A DNA stretch of 39,195 bases from UBA7683 sp964643895 (GTDB taxonomy: Bacteria; Patescibacteriota; Saccharimonadia; Saccharimonadales; UBA7683), in contig CAZXUE010000008.1 in assembly GCA_964643895.1 (NCBI GenBank), positions 1-39,195 of the forward strand. The letters run 5' to 3'. The position numbers were made by a program, and so were the translations under genes. Of this stretch, positions 8,556 to 16,063 are shown one piece after another. Below the pieces are notes generated by a model. The model ran no database searches, was not told where the DNA came from, and saw nothing but the letters and a program-made list of their open reading frames with translations. Every line of letters begins with the position of its first letter. The stretch's first letter is position 1.

Positions 8556-8834
8556 ATGACCCAAACGGCCGCAGCCACCCGCCAAGACATCGACGACGTA
8601 CTAAGCATCCTAGACGTAATGATGACAAGAATAGATACCCGATTTAACGCGTCCGAAGCAGAGATCAAGCAAACCAATATCAGACTAGGCAACATCGAAA
8701 ACCAACTCGATACCACCCAAAAACAAAATGAAATTTCCGAAGAAGAACAACTCGTCATTGACTACCAAATGACTCAGGTACAGAACTGGGTCGAAAAAGC
8801 TGCCAAACATATCAACATTCCATTTACACGCTAA
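8556..8834 (+). CDS. Small coiled-coil protein, unknown function
   Basis: The 92-residue protein is charged and helical. Residues 8-70 have a heptad-like pattern (IDDVLSILDVMMTRIDTRF... IKQTNIRLGNIENQL), and the tail EISEEEQLVIDYQMTQVQNWVEKAAKH is conserved in a decayed copy at 14690-14867. No catalytic motif is seen. I chose ATG 8556 because the promoter -10 lies six bases before it. It precedes the serine hydrolase at 8847 with a 12-base gap and probably shares its transcript. A similar short coiled-coil gene (9480) lies after the hydrolase behind the same type of operator. An antitoxin-like or scaffold role is possible but unproven. Confidence 0.6.
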   Translation: MTQTAAATRQDIDDVLSILDVMMTRIDTRFNASEAEIKQTNIRLGNIENQLDTTQKQNEISEEEQLVIDYQMTQVQNWVEKAAKHINIPFTR

Positions 8835-8846
8835 CCACAAAACAAC

Positions 8847-9416
8847 ATGCCCAACGCCATAATCCTCCACGGCCAACCAGACAAACAAGAATACTACGAC
8901 CCCACCACGCCCAGCAGCAGCAACGCCCACTGGCTCCCATGGCTCCAAGCCCAATTACTCAAGAACGACATCGCCGCCGCCACACCCGAAGTCCCCCACG
9001 CCTACGCTCCCGACTACGAACTCTGGAAGCAAGAAGTAGAACGCTTCGACATAACACCCCAAACCATCCTCGTTGGCCACAGCCGCGGCTGCGACTTCTG
9101 GCTCCGCTGGCTCAGCGAACACCCTGGCCAACACGTCGGCAGGGTAGTGCTGGTAGCTCCGTACATCGGCTACTTAACCAAGGACGATGATCACTTCGGC
9201 CACTACCACATCGATCCCGACCTCACCGCCCGCACCGCCGGATTAACCATTTTTGGATCCGACAATGACATGCCAAATTGCATTGCGTCAATTGCCGAAA
9301 TCAGAAGCCTTGTTAAAGATGTGAATTACACCGAATTCCATTACGGTCACTTCACTACGCATGGGATGGGAAAGAATGATTTTCCGGAGCTACTAGCCGA
9401 ACTTTTAGTTCATTAA
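8847..9416 (+). CDS. RBBP9/YdeN-family serine hydrolase
   Basis: The 189-residue alpha/beta hydrolase is of usual length for RBBP9/YdeN proteins. The nucleophile elbow GHSRG is at 77-81 (Ser79), the acid is likely Asp139 in GSDND, and the base is His168 in HYGHFT. The N-terminus NAIILHGQP carries the oxyanion-side HG. Substrate is unknown; relatives are small esterases or peptidase-like hydrolases of the cytoplasm. Codons up to about 9240 end very often in C, while those after it look like neighbouring genes, so the gene appears mosaic. A 146-bp stretch (8970-9115) recurs almost unchanged at 18501-18647, and its 5' end is recognisable at 19218-19264. It is likely cotranscribed with 8556. Confidence 0.82.
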   Translation: MPNAIILHGQPDKQEYYDPTTPSSSNAHWLPWLQAQLLKNDIAAATPEVPHAYAPDYELWKQEVERFDITPQTILVGHSRGCDFWLRWLSEHPGQHVGRVVLVAPYIGYLTKDDDHFGHYHIDPDLTARTAGLTIFGSDNDMPNCIASIAEIRSLVKDVNYTEFHYGHFTTHGMGKNDFPELLAELLVH

Positions 9417-9428
9417 TTTTTCATTAAC
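9408..9428. promoter_or_regulatory. Operator-like element, GTTCATTAA family, site 2 (degenerate)
   Basis: GTTCATTAA (9408-9416) is followed by TTCATTAAC (9420-9428). Here the second half is closer to a direct than an inverted repeat. The hydrolase stop codon TAA lies inside it. It is about 50 bases upstream of the 9480 start, similar to site 1. Confidence 0.35.
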
Positions 9429-9463
9429 TATCACTAATTCGCACTTTCACACCACCATCCCAG

Positions 9464-9472
9464 TGCTATAAT
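9464..9472 (+). promoter_or_regulatory. Extended -10 (TGC-TATAAT), leaderless promoter
   Basis: TG at 9464 with TATAAT at 9467-9472 ends seven bases before ATG 9480. Same arrangement as at 8541. Confidence 0.6.
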
Positions 9473-9479
9473 TACCCCC

Positions 9480-9718
9480 ATGGCAACGGAAAATTTCAAC
9501 GACATCGGCGTACTTCTAGAAGACATGAACGACAAGATTGTCGGCATTGCGGAAGCCGTATCAGACCTTAACACCAAAGTGACTATAATGGACGCTCGAC
9601 TTACATCCGTAGAAAAAGACACTAAGTTAATACGGTCATCATTGCAGTCTTAAAAGACCATACCAAGCAACTCAACAATCATGAAGTCCGCATAACTGGT
9701 CTTGAGGCAGCTGCATAA
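9480..9718 (+). pseudogene. Frameshifted small coiled-coil protein
   Basis: From ATG 9480 the frame encodes 57 residues (MATENFNDIGVLLEDMNDKI...) and stops at TAA 9651-9653. Just upstream of this stop the -1 frame takes over as VIIAVLKDHTKQLNNHEVR and ITGLEAAA, ending at TAA 9716-9718. The joined product (about 79 residues) is a typical small coiled-coil protein, with heptads before and after the break. The break lies near 9630-9640. It has an intact leaderless promoter, so the truncated 57-residue form could still be made. It resembles the 8556 product in type rather than in clear sequence. An assembly indel is the alternative explanation. Confidence 0.6.
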
Positions 9719-9754
9719 GCAGAACTCACGGCGCAGACGACAGCTAACGCACCC

Positions 9755-10954
9755 CTATAAGCTACTAACAACCTGCTGAATACCCCAGTCAGGGTCAAAA
9801 GGAATGTCCCGTCTTGTTCGTTCAGCTGGATTAAAAAGTGTGACGGTTTGGCGGGGCGCTAAAACCGCACAATAAACCCCGTCCGAAATATGAGAGGTGT
9901 GCTGGAGCCATTTGACTTTTTCGAGCCCAGGTTTTTTAGAGCCAAGCTTTGAAAAGTCAAGAACCTGTTCATGTTTAAAATCTGAGGACAAGAAGCTTAC
10001 TGCTTCGTTGCCCGTATCGGTAATCATATAGCCTGCCATCAACTCATCACGTTGAAATCCATGGGGGTTTCTCATACCATACTTTATAATCCTTATGCTA
10101 TTGTCATCTCGGTCAACTACCCAACCATGGCCCTCGTGAAAAGTAGTGACTAAAATATCGCTACCCCAACCATAGGCAACGCCGTTAGGAAAAACTGGCG
10201 TCAAGTTGGTAGTCAAACCAAGATAACCGTACTGAGATGGGTCATCGATTACAAATGCCTTGTCCCTAAATTCCGGGTTATTCATTAGATCCTCGATTGC
10301 TGGGTTACAAATAGGCTTGGTGGCCAGATTTCCCATACGTCGACAAAACTCCTGACCCAGTGCATTACGGTTAAAAGGTGTGTCCCACATGTCCATAATC
10401 CAGACCGGATTGCCTTGTAAGTCCACTTCGTAGACTAAGTCCAAGGAGGACGAGGCGGTCAACAGCCTATCGCCCTCTTCGTTAAAATCGACTGAGTGTA
10501 GCCGAGCAAAATTATCGTGAGAAATGACTGTTTGCGACTCTTGAGCCACCGATAGTTCGTTGCGTAAAGTAAGGACATTGCCGCAAGCCAAAGCAATCGT
10601 GCCGTACTTGTTTTGGCTCATGCCAGTCGGTTGCACGGCATCAATGATTGTCTCGGCAGTAGCGGCGTCCATGTAGTCCGCCCCAAGTGAAATCGTGGCG
10701 ATTTTTCCAGCATAGTATTGATTACGGTGGCGCCCTTTATTCTTCCTAGCTATGCCAGCAACGTCGTCCCACCCATCGGAGAACATGGCTCTCAGGTTCT
10801 CATCGTGATACTGTTGATTGGTCCATTTTACGAGCACAGTCGCGGTATCAAATCTACCTAAATCATCGTCGTGCGCAAAGTCCGCAACATCAATTGAAGT
10901 GAAACTTTTTCGCTGAGTCATATCAGAAAAGACATACGTGTCCTGTTCTGTCAT
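9755..10954 (-). CDS. Propeller-like protein of the PLP-decarboxylase operon, unknown function
   Basis: The 399-residue protein has beta-propeller-like blades: LHSVDFNEEGDRLLTASSSL followed by VYEVDLQGNPVW resembles a WD40/NHL-type or arylsulfotransferase-like blade. Segments around 250-330 (GVAYGWGSDILVTTFHEGHG, NSIRIIKYGMRNPHG) repeat a similar strand-turn rhythm. There is no signal peptide, so it should be cytoplasmic. The ATG has AGGTGA upstream. It is last in a minus-strand operon and follows the 2H phosphoesterase by eight bases. The strand rhythm suggests a propeller, but the family is not recognised. A substrate-binding or enzyme role in the pathway of the operon is an inference. Confidence 0.6.
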   Translation of the reverse strand: MTEQDTYVFSDMTQRKSFTSIDVADFAHDDDLGRFDTATVLVKWTNQQYHDENLRAMFSDGWDDVAGIARKNKGRHRNQYYAGKIATISLGADYMDAATAETIIDAVQPTGMSQNKYGTIALACGNVLTLRNELSVAQESQTVISHDNFARLHSVDFNEEGDRLLTASSSLDLVYEVDLQGNPVWIMDMWDTPFNRNALGQEFCRRMGNLATKPICNPAIEDLMNNPEFRDKAFVIDDPSQYGYLGLTTNLTPVFPNGVAYGWGSDILVTTFHEGHGWVVDRDDNSIRIIKYGMRNPHGFQRDELMAGYMITDTGNEAVSFLSSDFKHEQVLDFSKLGSKKPGLEKVKWLQHTSHISDGVYCAVLAPRQTVTLFNPAERTRRDIPFDPDWGIQQVVSSL

Positions 10955-10962
10955 GATGTCAC

Positions 10963-11505
10963 CTACGTCTTACTGCCAAGTTCCTTGATATGTACTACGA
11001 CCCAGTGACCATCAACCTCCATAAAACACCCAATCTTTTTTAGACTGATCTTTAGGGGCAGTTCCGCTTGAATATATTTCAATTCTTTTTGCGCGACCGC
11101 GAACTGATCGGCCGTCAAGCCGTGGGCTAACGTTGCATGAAAAATCGGTTGTTCAGTAGTTTGAGCGGTCAGGGAATGGGCAATCTGCTGATGTATTTGC
11201 TTCAGTTCAGTGGTATCGGCGATACCAAGGTACATAACCTTGTCGGTGAAATTTCCGATTGAATCAAGTGTTACATCGACTTGATGATGCCGAGCGGCAA
11301 TATCATCAACAATTGCGAACATATTATCAATCTCAGATGGATGATTTAAGGTTTGGGGTCGTTTTACGGTAATGTGTGGCGGCTGTTTTAGGCCGTTTAC
11401 ATTATTTGCTGTGCGCGAAACAGTGAGTTGTAGGTCACGCACTATGTTGAACGCGTCGTCTTCGATTAACAGGCCAATGCCCATTTTGATTGGTAAATTA
11501 GACAC
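10963..11505 (-). CDS. 2H phosphoesterase (2'-5' RNA ligase-like)
   Basis: The 180-residue protein has the two HxT motifs of the 2H superfamily, PHIT (His44, Thr46) and FHAT (His123, Thr125), spaced as in LigT/2'-5' RNA ligase-like proteins of similar size. Members hydrolyse 2',3'-cyclic or ADP-ribose cyclic phosphodiesters. It starts at GTG 11505 with a strong GGGAGGG Shine-Dalgarno, and overlaps the decarboxylase end by eight bases, so translation is coupled. In this operon it could process a cyclic phosphate or nucleotide intermediate made by the nucleotidyltransferase. That link is speculation from context. Confidence 0.75.
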   Translation of the reverse strand: MSNLPIKMGIGLLIEDDAFNIVRDLQLTVSRTANNVNGLKQPPHITVKRPQTLNHPSEIDNMFAIVDDIAARHHQVDVTLDSIGNFTDKVMYLGIADTTELKQIHQQIAHSLTAQTTEQPIFHATLAHGLTADQFAVAQKELKYIQAELPLKISLKKIGCFMEVDGHWVVVHIKELGSKT

Positions 11506-12976
11506 GAGTATCCCTCCCTAGTTGTCTTACATACTCTAGCATAGCTCGCAAATCATCATCACTTGTAAGCGGGTTACCGCTCATGAAACGCAACGGATAG
11601 ATAACTTCGCCCTCACTAATAAGGCCGGCATCTGGGATACTGAATTGATGCAGATGATAAACTCCCTCTTCGATAATTCTGCCGTGAATTTGTTGGTTTA
11701 AATTATTGAGAGTTTCTATAGTGTTATGTTGATTGCCGGTATATACAAATGCAACGGAATTAATGTCTACCTTGTTGATCAACTCAAAGTCAGGGTCATC
11801 GGCCACCATATCCTGCAGGCGCAAAGCCAACGCATGTCGCTCGTCTATAAGCTCGCCAAGGCCTTTCTTTCCTAGATTCATGAATGCAAACCAAAGCTTT
11901 AGCGATGACCAGGGCTTGCTGCCAATAAATGGCGTAATTTGCCCGAACGCAAATTGCTCCTGCATTATTAGATCCGATGTGCTGCTTACTGTTTTGAACT
12001 TTTGAGGATCTTTAACGAGCAATGCGCTAATGGTGTATGGGGCATTCATGACCTTGTGCGGGTCGGTAGTTATGCTGTCGAATTCCTCGATACCTGCGAG
12101 CTTGTAGGCGAGTTTATCGCTAAAGCCCAACGAAAAACCATGACAGGCATCGGCATGCAGCCAAATAGACGGATCGATTGATCTAACGAGCGATGCAACT
12201 TTGTCAAAATACTCTACCGTCATAGTCCTACTGTCGCCAGCATAGGCAACGACGCACATTACTTTGCCATGGTACTCTTTGAGCGTACGCTCTAAATCAT
12301 CAAGGTCGTACCGATAATCTTTGGTCGCGACTTCGAGTAGCCGGTTACCGAGGCCAAGCCACATTTGTGCGCTCTTCACACTGTAATGACCTATCCCTTT
12401 AGGTACAACTAAGTAATAATCGTCGTTAATTGCGACACCATTTTTCATTGTATTCGGCTTAAAGTTTTCTCGAGCAAGTAAAATCCCGATCGTGTTGCTT
12501 GTTGTACCGCCGCCCGTAATAACGCCGCCTGCATCAAAGACGCTGTTGATCGCGGGGGAGGTGTCGTATCCGACTATCTCACGCAGCCATTTGATCACCG
12601 CAATTTCTGCAAATGTAGCTGACGTACTGCAGAACGACTGGTTAATTAAATTCTGTTGCAATAGATCAGCTGTAATACTACCGGCGATCGCCGCTATAGA
12701 ATTGCCAGCATCAGGAAAACCCATGAAATTTGGAGAGGCGAAGTTATAGCTGTAGGGAAGGAACCTATTAGCAAATTCCTGCTGTACTTCATCTATAGAC
12801 TTGCCCTCTTCTGGCATAACGTCAATGAATTGTTCAGGGGGCAGATCATTGATTTGCTCCTGACGTACTCTTTTTTGAACCTTAAAATCTAAGCCAGCAT
12901 CAACCGCCCGCATAAAAGCTTCTCTGGCTTCGCCCTTGGAGTCTTCACTGATAAATTTTTCAAGCATATCAGACAT
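11498..12976 (-). CDS. PLP-dependent group II decarboxylase (glutamate/tyrosine decarboxylase type)
   Basis: The 492-residue enzyme belongs to fold type I PLP proteins of the glutamate, aromatic-amino-acid and histidine decarboxylase group. The cofactor-contacting motif HADACHGF is at 274-281 (His274, Asp276), and the Schiff-base lysine is Lys308 in DPHK (305-308). The glycine-rich GGVITGGGTTSN (150-161) binds the PLP phosphate. It should convert an amino acid or amino acid-like substrate to its amine with CO2 release; the substrate cannot be read from sequence. ATG 12976 has AAGGA upstream. It lies nine bases after the nucleotidyltransferase and overlaps the 2H gene. Confidence 0.87.
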   Translation of the reverse strand: MSDMLEKFISEDSKGEAREAFMRAVDAGLDFKVQKRVRQEQINDLPPEQFIDVMPEEGKSIDEVQQEFANRFLPYSYNFASPNFMGFPDAGNSIAAIAGSITADLLQQNLINQSFCSTSATFAEIAVIKWLREIVGYDTSPAINSVFDAGGVITGGGTTSNTIGILLARENFKPNTMKNGVAINDDYYLVVPKGIGHYSVKSAQMWLGLGNRLLEVATKDYRYDLDDLERTLKEYHGKVMCVVAYAGDSRTMTVEYFDKVASLVRSIDPSIWLHADACHGFSLGFSDKLAYKLAGIEEFDSITTDPHKVMNAPYTISALLVKDPQKFKTVSSTSDLIMQEQFAFGQITPFIGSKPWSSLKLWFAFMNLGKKGLGELIDERHALALRLQDMVADDPDFELINKVDINSVAFVYTGNQHNTIETLNNLNQQIHGRIIEEGVYHLHQFSIPDAGLISEGEVIYPLRFMSGNPLTSDDDLRAMLEYVRQLGRDTRV

Positions 12977-12985
12977 GAATTATCC

Positions 12986-13741
12986 TTACTTTATTGCGGT
13001 TGCTTTCATATAACCGACCGGGTCAAACGTTCGCCATTCAACGTGATACGTTTCGCTCCTTTTGTCTATTACTTTTTCAGAGTGAAGCCTATCGAGCGCA
13101 CCCGCCAACACGCCATATAGATGCTCCTTAACTATGGGGTACTCAACCTTGTAGCCTAGGTACATCTCACCGCTCTTACCGCTTGGGCTTTCGGTTAATG
13201 TATTAAGAAGTCTATCGACGTCAAACTCTTGTTCTGCCTGGAGGCTTACGGCGAGCAGGGTTATGGCTTCGCCGGCACGACTTCGGGCAGAGTGATACTG
13301 TGAGAAGTCATTGCCAATAACGCTATGCGGTGAAGTGAGACCATTCAGCAGCAGTCTTGCTTTAATGGCAGCTCCGCTCAGGAATTCAATTGTTTTTTGA
13401 ACCGGCGGGATAACGATTCTATTGCCAGCAACTTCAAACCCACCGAATTGAACAGCGGCCTCAACTTCTGGAGCAGTGTAGTGCACCTTGTTGTCGTAAG
13501 GGACTTCAGTGTCTAACTCCCTCCCATGGCGTTGGTGAAGGTCTTGAATAAATTCAATGGTAGTGTCAAGTGCAAGTGAACCTTGCTTCTGAACAACGGC
13601 GAACAAATCAACATCAGATGTCAACTTGTCTGGCGAGTAAACACTACTTCCATACACGCAAATATAATCAGTCGGGTTTTTATCTAAATGATCAGTGAAG
13701 TGATCAGTGATTTCAGTGGTGATTTCTACGGGCAAGTGCAT
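12986..13741 (-). CDS. Nucleotidyltransferase (pol-beta superfamily), first gene of the operon
   Basis: The 251-residue protein has the pol-beta/MNT signature: GSS at 31-33 followed by SDVDLF with the metal-binding Asp43 and Asp45. A C-terminal helical region (about 120-250) is longer than in minimal MNT proteins and resembles kanamycin-type nucleotidyltransferases. It should transfer a nucleotide to a small molecule or protein. A leader with AAAGGA precedes the ATG, and a minus-strand -10 TATAAT is at 13775-13780. As the first gene of a four-gene operon with a decarboxylase and phosphoesterase, it suggests a small-molecule pathway more than a toxin-antitoxin pair, because no HEPN partner is adjacent. 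Confidence 0.75.
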   Translation of the reverse strand: MHLPVEITTEITDHFTDHLDKNPTDYICVYGSSVYSPDKLTSDVDLFAVVQKQGSLALDTTIEFIQDLHQRHGRELDTEVPYDNKVHYTAPEVEAAVQFGGFEVAGNRIVIPPVQKTIEFLSGAAIKARLLLNGLTSPHSVIGNDFSQYHSARSRAGEAITLLAVSLQAEQEFDVDRLLNTLTESPSGKSGEMYLGYKVEYPIVKEHLYGVLAGALDRLHSEKVIDKRSETYHVEWRTFDPVGYMKATAIK

Positions 13742-13774
13742 GGTATTTTCCTTTCACCCTGAAGTGATTGGCAT

Positions 13775-13780
13775 ATTATA
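13775..13780 (-). promoter_or_regulatory. -10 box for the minus-strand four-gene operon
   Basis: ATTATA on the plus strand reads TATAAT on the minus strand, within GTTGTATAATATG. Transcription would start near 13768 and leave a leader of about 27 bases containing AAAGGA before ATG 13741. Confidence 0.55.
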
Positions 13781-13843
13781 CAACTTAATATTGTTACATA
13801 CAATAGTATAACCACGTTAAGCATTGTTTGATATTTTCTTGTT

Positions 13844-13879
13844 NNNNNNNNNNNNNNNNNNNNNNNNNNNNNNNNNNNN
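13844..13879. other. Scaffold gap (36 N)
   Basis: A run of 36 N between the minus-strand operon and the kinase-like gene. No flanking overlap is visible, so missing bases may include the promoter, or part of the 5' end, of the kinase-like gene. Confidence 0.95.
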
Positions 13880-13882
13880 ATT

Positions 13883-14746
13883 ATGTCTACTCCTTCGCAG
13901 TCTCGTTCGTCACTACAGGCACACCTTGCAGCCTTTGCTCATGATACCGACGGGTCAGAATCAACAAATGCCTACCGGCAAATCACAGAACCAGAGTCAT
14001 ACGAATCACAAGCATATTCTAACTTCTTAAATAATCTAGGAGCTACTACGCTTGGCCTCATCCAAGCGAGAGAATCGGTCCTGAACGCCTATGCGACATA
14101 CGCCCCAGATGTATCGCAGTTATTAGCCGACATCGACAGTCACCGAAGAGAACACGGTAACGCCGCTGTATGGCGCCGAGCAGATTTTGTTGGTTCAGGT
14201 GGCTTTGCGCAAGTTTTTGCATTAGAGACGAATGGGCAAAAAGTTGCTGTACGAAGAGCCGCCCAAGCCCCAACATTCGACTACCTCATCGCAACCACAT
14301 TGCGCGCAAATGGCATACCTCAAACTGAGGAGATAATAGCCGCCTCTTACGATGATGCCGTCACTATTAGCAGCTTTGTAGAAGGGACACCTCTGCACAA
14401 ACTATCTTCGAAAGAACTATCGGAGGTGACTAACAATCAAATCGAGCAACTCCTCGACACCGCCACAAAACTCGGTAATAAACTAGTCACGGTTGACGCA
14501 AATGCTGGAAATTTCATATACGATAGGGCCGCTGGGTTCTGTATCATAGACTTCAGGCCACAAAATCTACGGCGCATACGCCCGTCAGTCAGCTTAACAA
14601 ATGTCAGTGACACTATAGACATGTTCAACGGAATTGACGTACAGCCGAACAGTGTTGGACAACGCATGCTTGATCTCTTGGAGAACAGAAATGATCGATG
14701 CTTTAGCGATGCAGGCAACAAGAGCCGATCTGACCAACATTTATAA
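13883..14746 (+). CDS. Kinase-like protein, possibly extended or frameshifted at the C-terminus
   Basis: The 287-residue protein has a protein-kinase-like core: glycine-rich loop GSGGFAQVF at 104-112, a beta-3 strand KVAVRR (120-125) in which the usual VAIK lysine position is Arg124, a catalytic-loop-like DANAGN (205-210), and a metal-binding IIDF with Asp223. It may phosphorylate a protein or small molecule, or be a pseudokinase if Arg124 cannot replace lysine. The last about 20 residues (RCFSDAGNKSRSDQHL) run in the frame next to the decayed coiled-coil copy that starts near 14690, so the natural end may have been lost. The start lies four bases after the N gap and could really be further upstream. 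Confidence 0.6.
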   Translation: MSTPSQSRSSLQAHLAAFAHDTDGSESTNAYRQITEPESYESQAYSNFLNNLGATTLGLIQARESVLNAYATYAPDVSQLLADIDSHRREHGNAAVWRRADFVGSGGFAQVFALETNGQKVAVRRAAQAPTFDYLIATTLRANGIPQTEEIIAASYDDAVTISSFVEGTPLHKLSSKELSEVTNNQIEQLLDTATKLGNKLVTVDANAGNFIYDRAAGFCIIDFRPQNLRRIRPSVSLTNVSDTIDMFNGIDVQPNSVGQRMLDLLENRNDRCFSDAGNKSRSDQHL

Positions 14747-14867
14747 CCAGTTCGGTGCGATACAAAAACATACAGAAATATCTGAGCACGAACGACTAGC
14801 CATGGGCCACACTCTCACCCAGATGCACTCCTGAGTCGAAAAAGCAGCCAAACATAAGCACCTTGCG
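14690..14867 (+). pseudogene. Decayed copy of the 8556 coiled-coil gene
   Basis: The plus frame through here reads MQATRADLTNIYNQFGAIQK and then HTEISEHERLAMGHTLTQM, HS, a TGA stop at 14832-14834, and VEKAAKHKH. This matches the 8556 product: NQ...QK..EISE.E.L......TQ...WVEKAAKH. The TGA falls exactly where the intact protein has tryptophan (TGG to TGA). The middle of the N-terminal half is missing. It overlaps the 3' end of the kinase-like gene and has no promoter of its own. Confidence 0.7.
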
Positions 14868-14886
14868 AAAGCAGAGTGTTTTGTTT

Positions 14887-14895
14887 TGCTATACT
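14887..14895 (+). promoter_or_regulatory. Extended -10 (TGC-TATACT), leaderless promoter
   Basis: TG at 14887 and TATACT at 14890-14895 end six bases before ATG 14902. This fixes the CYTH start at 14902 rather than the in-frame ATG-like start at 14863. Confidence 0.65.
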
Positions 14896-14901
14896 GGCGA
14901 C

Positions 14902-15402
14902 ATGTCTAAACAGCTCGAAAAAAAATTCCGTGTTAGCTCATTTAACGCTATGACTTTGAAAATCGATGAGTTAGGGGCGACGCCAACAGTCGAAGTGAGC
15001 GCTACCCATTACTACGCAAAACTAGACAGCGACGACACGCTAAAAATGATTGATTACGGTGATCGAGTTGAGATTCACAGTGTAAGTACAAAAAATGGCC
15101 TACACAGTATCGACGAAGAGATTACGGTTGAAAGTGTTGAAGAAGGCATGCAATGGTTTAAGTTACGCGGCTATTCAGAACTAGAGATGTTGAAAATGCA
15201 CGACCAGGAATATGCCTATCTCGACGGTGGATTGGCGCTCTACACGGTCGAGGACGAGGTTTTTTCAGTGATACTTGGTTATTCTGAGGATGAACTCCCG
15301 GAGATGGAAAAGCTTTTTGGTCTAGATTCCTGTGAGGAGATAAGTGTTCCGTATAACAAATATATGGCCCAATTAAAGAAGCTGCGCAGGATCTCGTTCT
15401 GA
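14902..15402 (+). CDS. CYTH-domain protein (class IV adenylate cyclase-like)
   Basis: The 166-residue protein follows the CYTH pattern: an N-terminal KKFRV strand, LGA at about 28-30, THYYAKLDSDDTLKMIDYGDRVEI in the place of the D-x-YF...LRIR strands, an acidic DEEITVES strand, and the typical ending SVILGYSEDELPEMEKLFGL. The usual ExExK is altered to LEKKF, so triphosphate catalysis is uncertain. CYTH proteins act on triphosphorylated substrates (class IV adenylate cyclase, thiamine triphosphatase, inorganic triphosphatase). It stands alone, with its own leaderless promoter, and is followed by the GC-rich repeat copy B. Confidence 0.65.
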   Translation: MSKQLEKKFRVSSFNAMTLKIDELGATPTVEVSATHYYAKLDSDDTLKMIDYGDRVEIHSVSTKNGLHSIDEEITVESVEEGMQWFKLRGYSELEMLKMHDQEYAYLDGGLALYTVEDEVFSVILGYSEDELPEMEKLFGLDSCEEISVPYNKYMAQLKKLRRISF

Positions 15403-15448
15403 GCACGCAACAGCAGCAAAGCGAACGGACCCGACAATCGAAGTGCTC
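15401..15448. repeat. GC-rich dispersed repeat, copy B, within a hairpin
   Basis: GAGCACGCAACAGCAGC through GACCC (15401-15432) is closely related to copy A at 137-169, including the order GAGCACGC, ACAGC, GCA, AGCG, ACCC. GAGCAC (15401-15406) and GTGCTC (15443-15448) form a 6-bp inverted pair. It overlaps the CYTH stop region. Confidence 0.4.
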
Positions 15449-15488
15449 ATGCTTGCGTACACAAATAATCTCGACTAAGCTGTGAATA

Positions 15489-15977
15489 ATGAAATACCTA
15501 GAAGGTGCAGCCATACTAACTACATATGACGAAGTTGGAGCTACTGACTCTGCAGTAGTAATTGCTCATCAGTGTGAAGGTAATTCCGATCCTGAAACTG
15601 GGCTATTCATAACAGTGTCGCCTCTGTTAAATAAGTTAGCGTCAACCAGAGAAGCTATGTTCGACATTCACGATGAGCTACGGCGTGAAGGCGACATGTA
15701 CCTAGCCGATACTGAGCATCAGGTCCTAGATACAAAACGAGCCATTCGGGGCATGCGAATCGCAGAACGTTTCAAGAGTATCGGAACGACTCCACTGGAA
15801 GTAACAATTGATGCCGACCAAATACCAGAAGCTTCTGAGGCGCTCCGTCAAATGATCCTCAAATATAGGGAGATGACGGCCCATCCGGACACTGAACCAA
15901 CTACGCTCGATGAAGCTTGCGCTCTGCGTTACGGCGAAACGGCTGCAAAGATATTCGGACTCATGACCGCCCAATAA
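15489..15977 (+). CDS. Unknown protein, 162 residues
   Basis: No family recognised. The protein is soluble and mixed alpha/beta. Residues 60-115 contain long helices (FDIHDELRREGDMYLADTEHQVLDTKRAIRGMRIAERF), and the C-terminus is also helical. No signal peptide or cysteine motif is present. The ATG at 15489 has no clear Shine-Dalgarno or -10 at six bases, so the start is uncertain. It lies between repeat copy B and the 16064 gene, in the accessory zone. Codon use is ordinary for the window. A real gene is likely from its length and composition. Confidence 0.55.
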   Translation: MKYLEGAAILTTYDEVGATDSAVVIAHQCEGNSDPETGLFITVSPLLNKLASTREAMFDIHDELRREGDMYLADTEHQVLDTKRAIRGMRIAERFKSIGTTPLEVTIDADQIPEASEALRQMILKYREMTAHPDTEPTTLDEACALRYGETAAKIFGLMTAQ

Positions 15978-16063
15978 GGACTTTTGATTCATTCGAGGCG
16001 ATCTACAAATATATTCAGGCAACTATTTACGGAACACAGTTATTGTGTTATTTTATGCTCACC

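Noticed and set aside
13785..13843. Promoter for the kinase-like gene before the N gap
   Set aside because: TATAAC-like strings occur, but the gap makes any distance to the start unknown.
14832..14834. UGA as tryptophan codon
   Set aside because: UGA serves as a normal stop in ATGA overlaps (26829-26832, 38696-38699), and this copy is eroded in other places, so a pseudogene is simpler.
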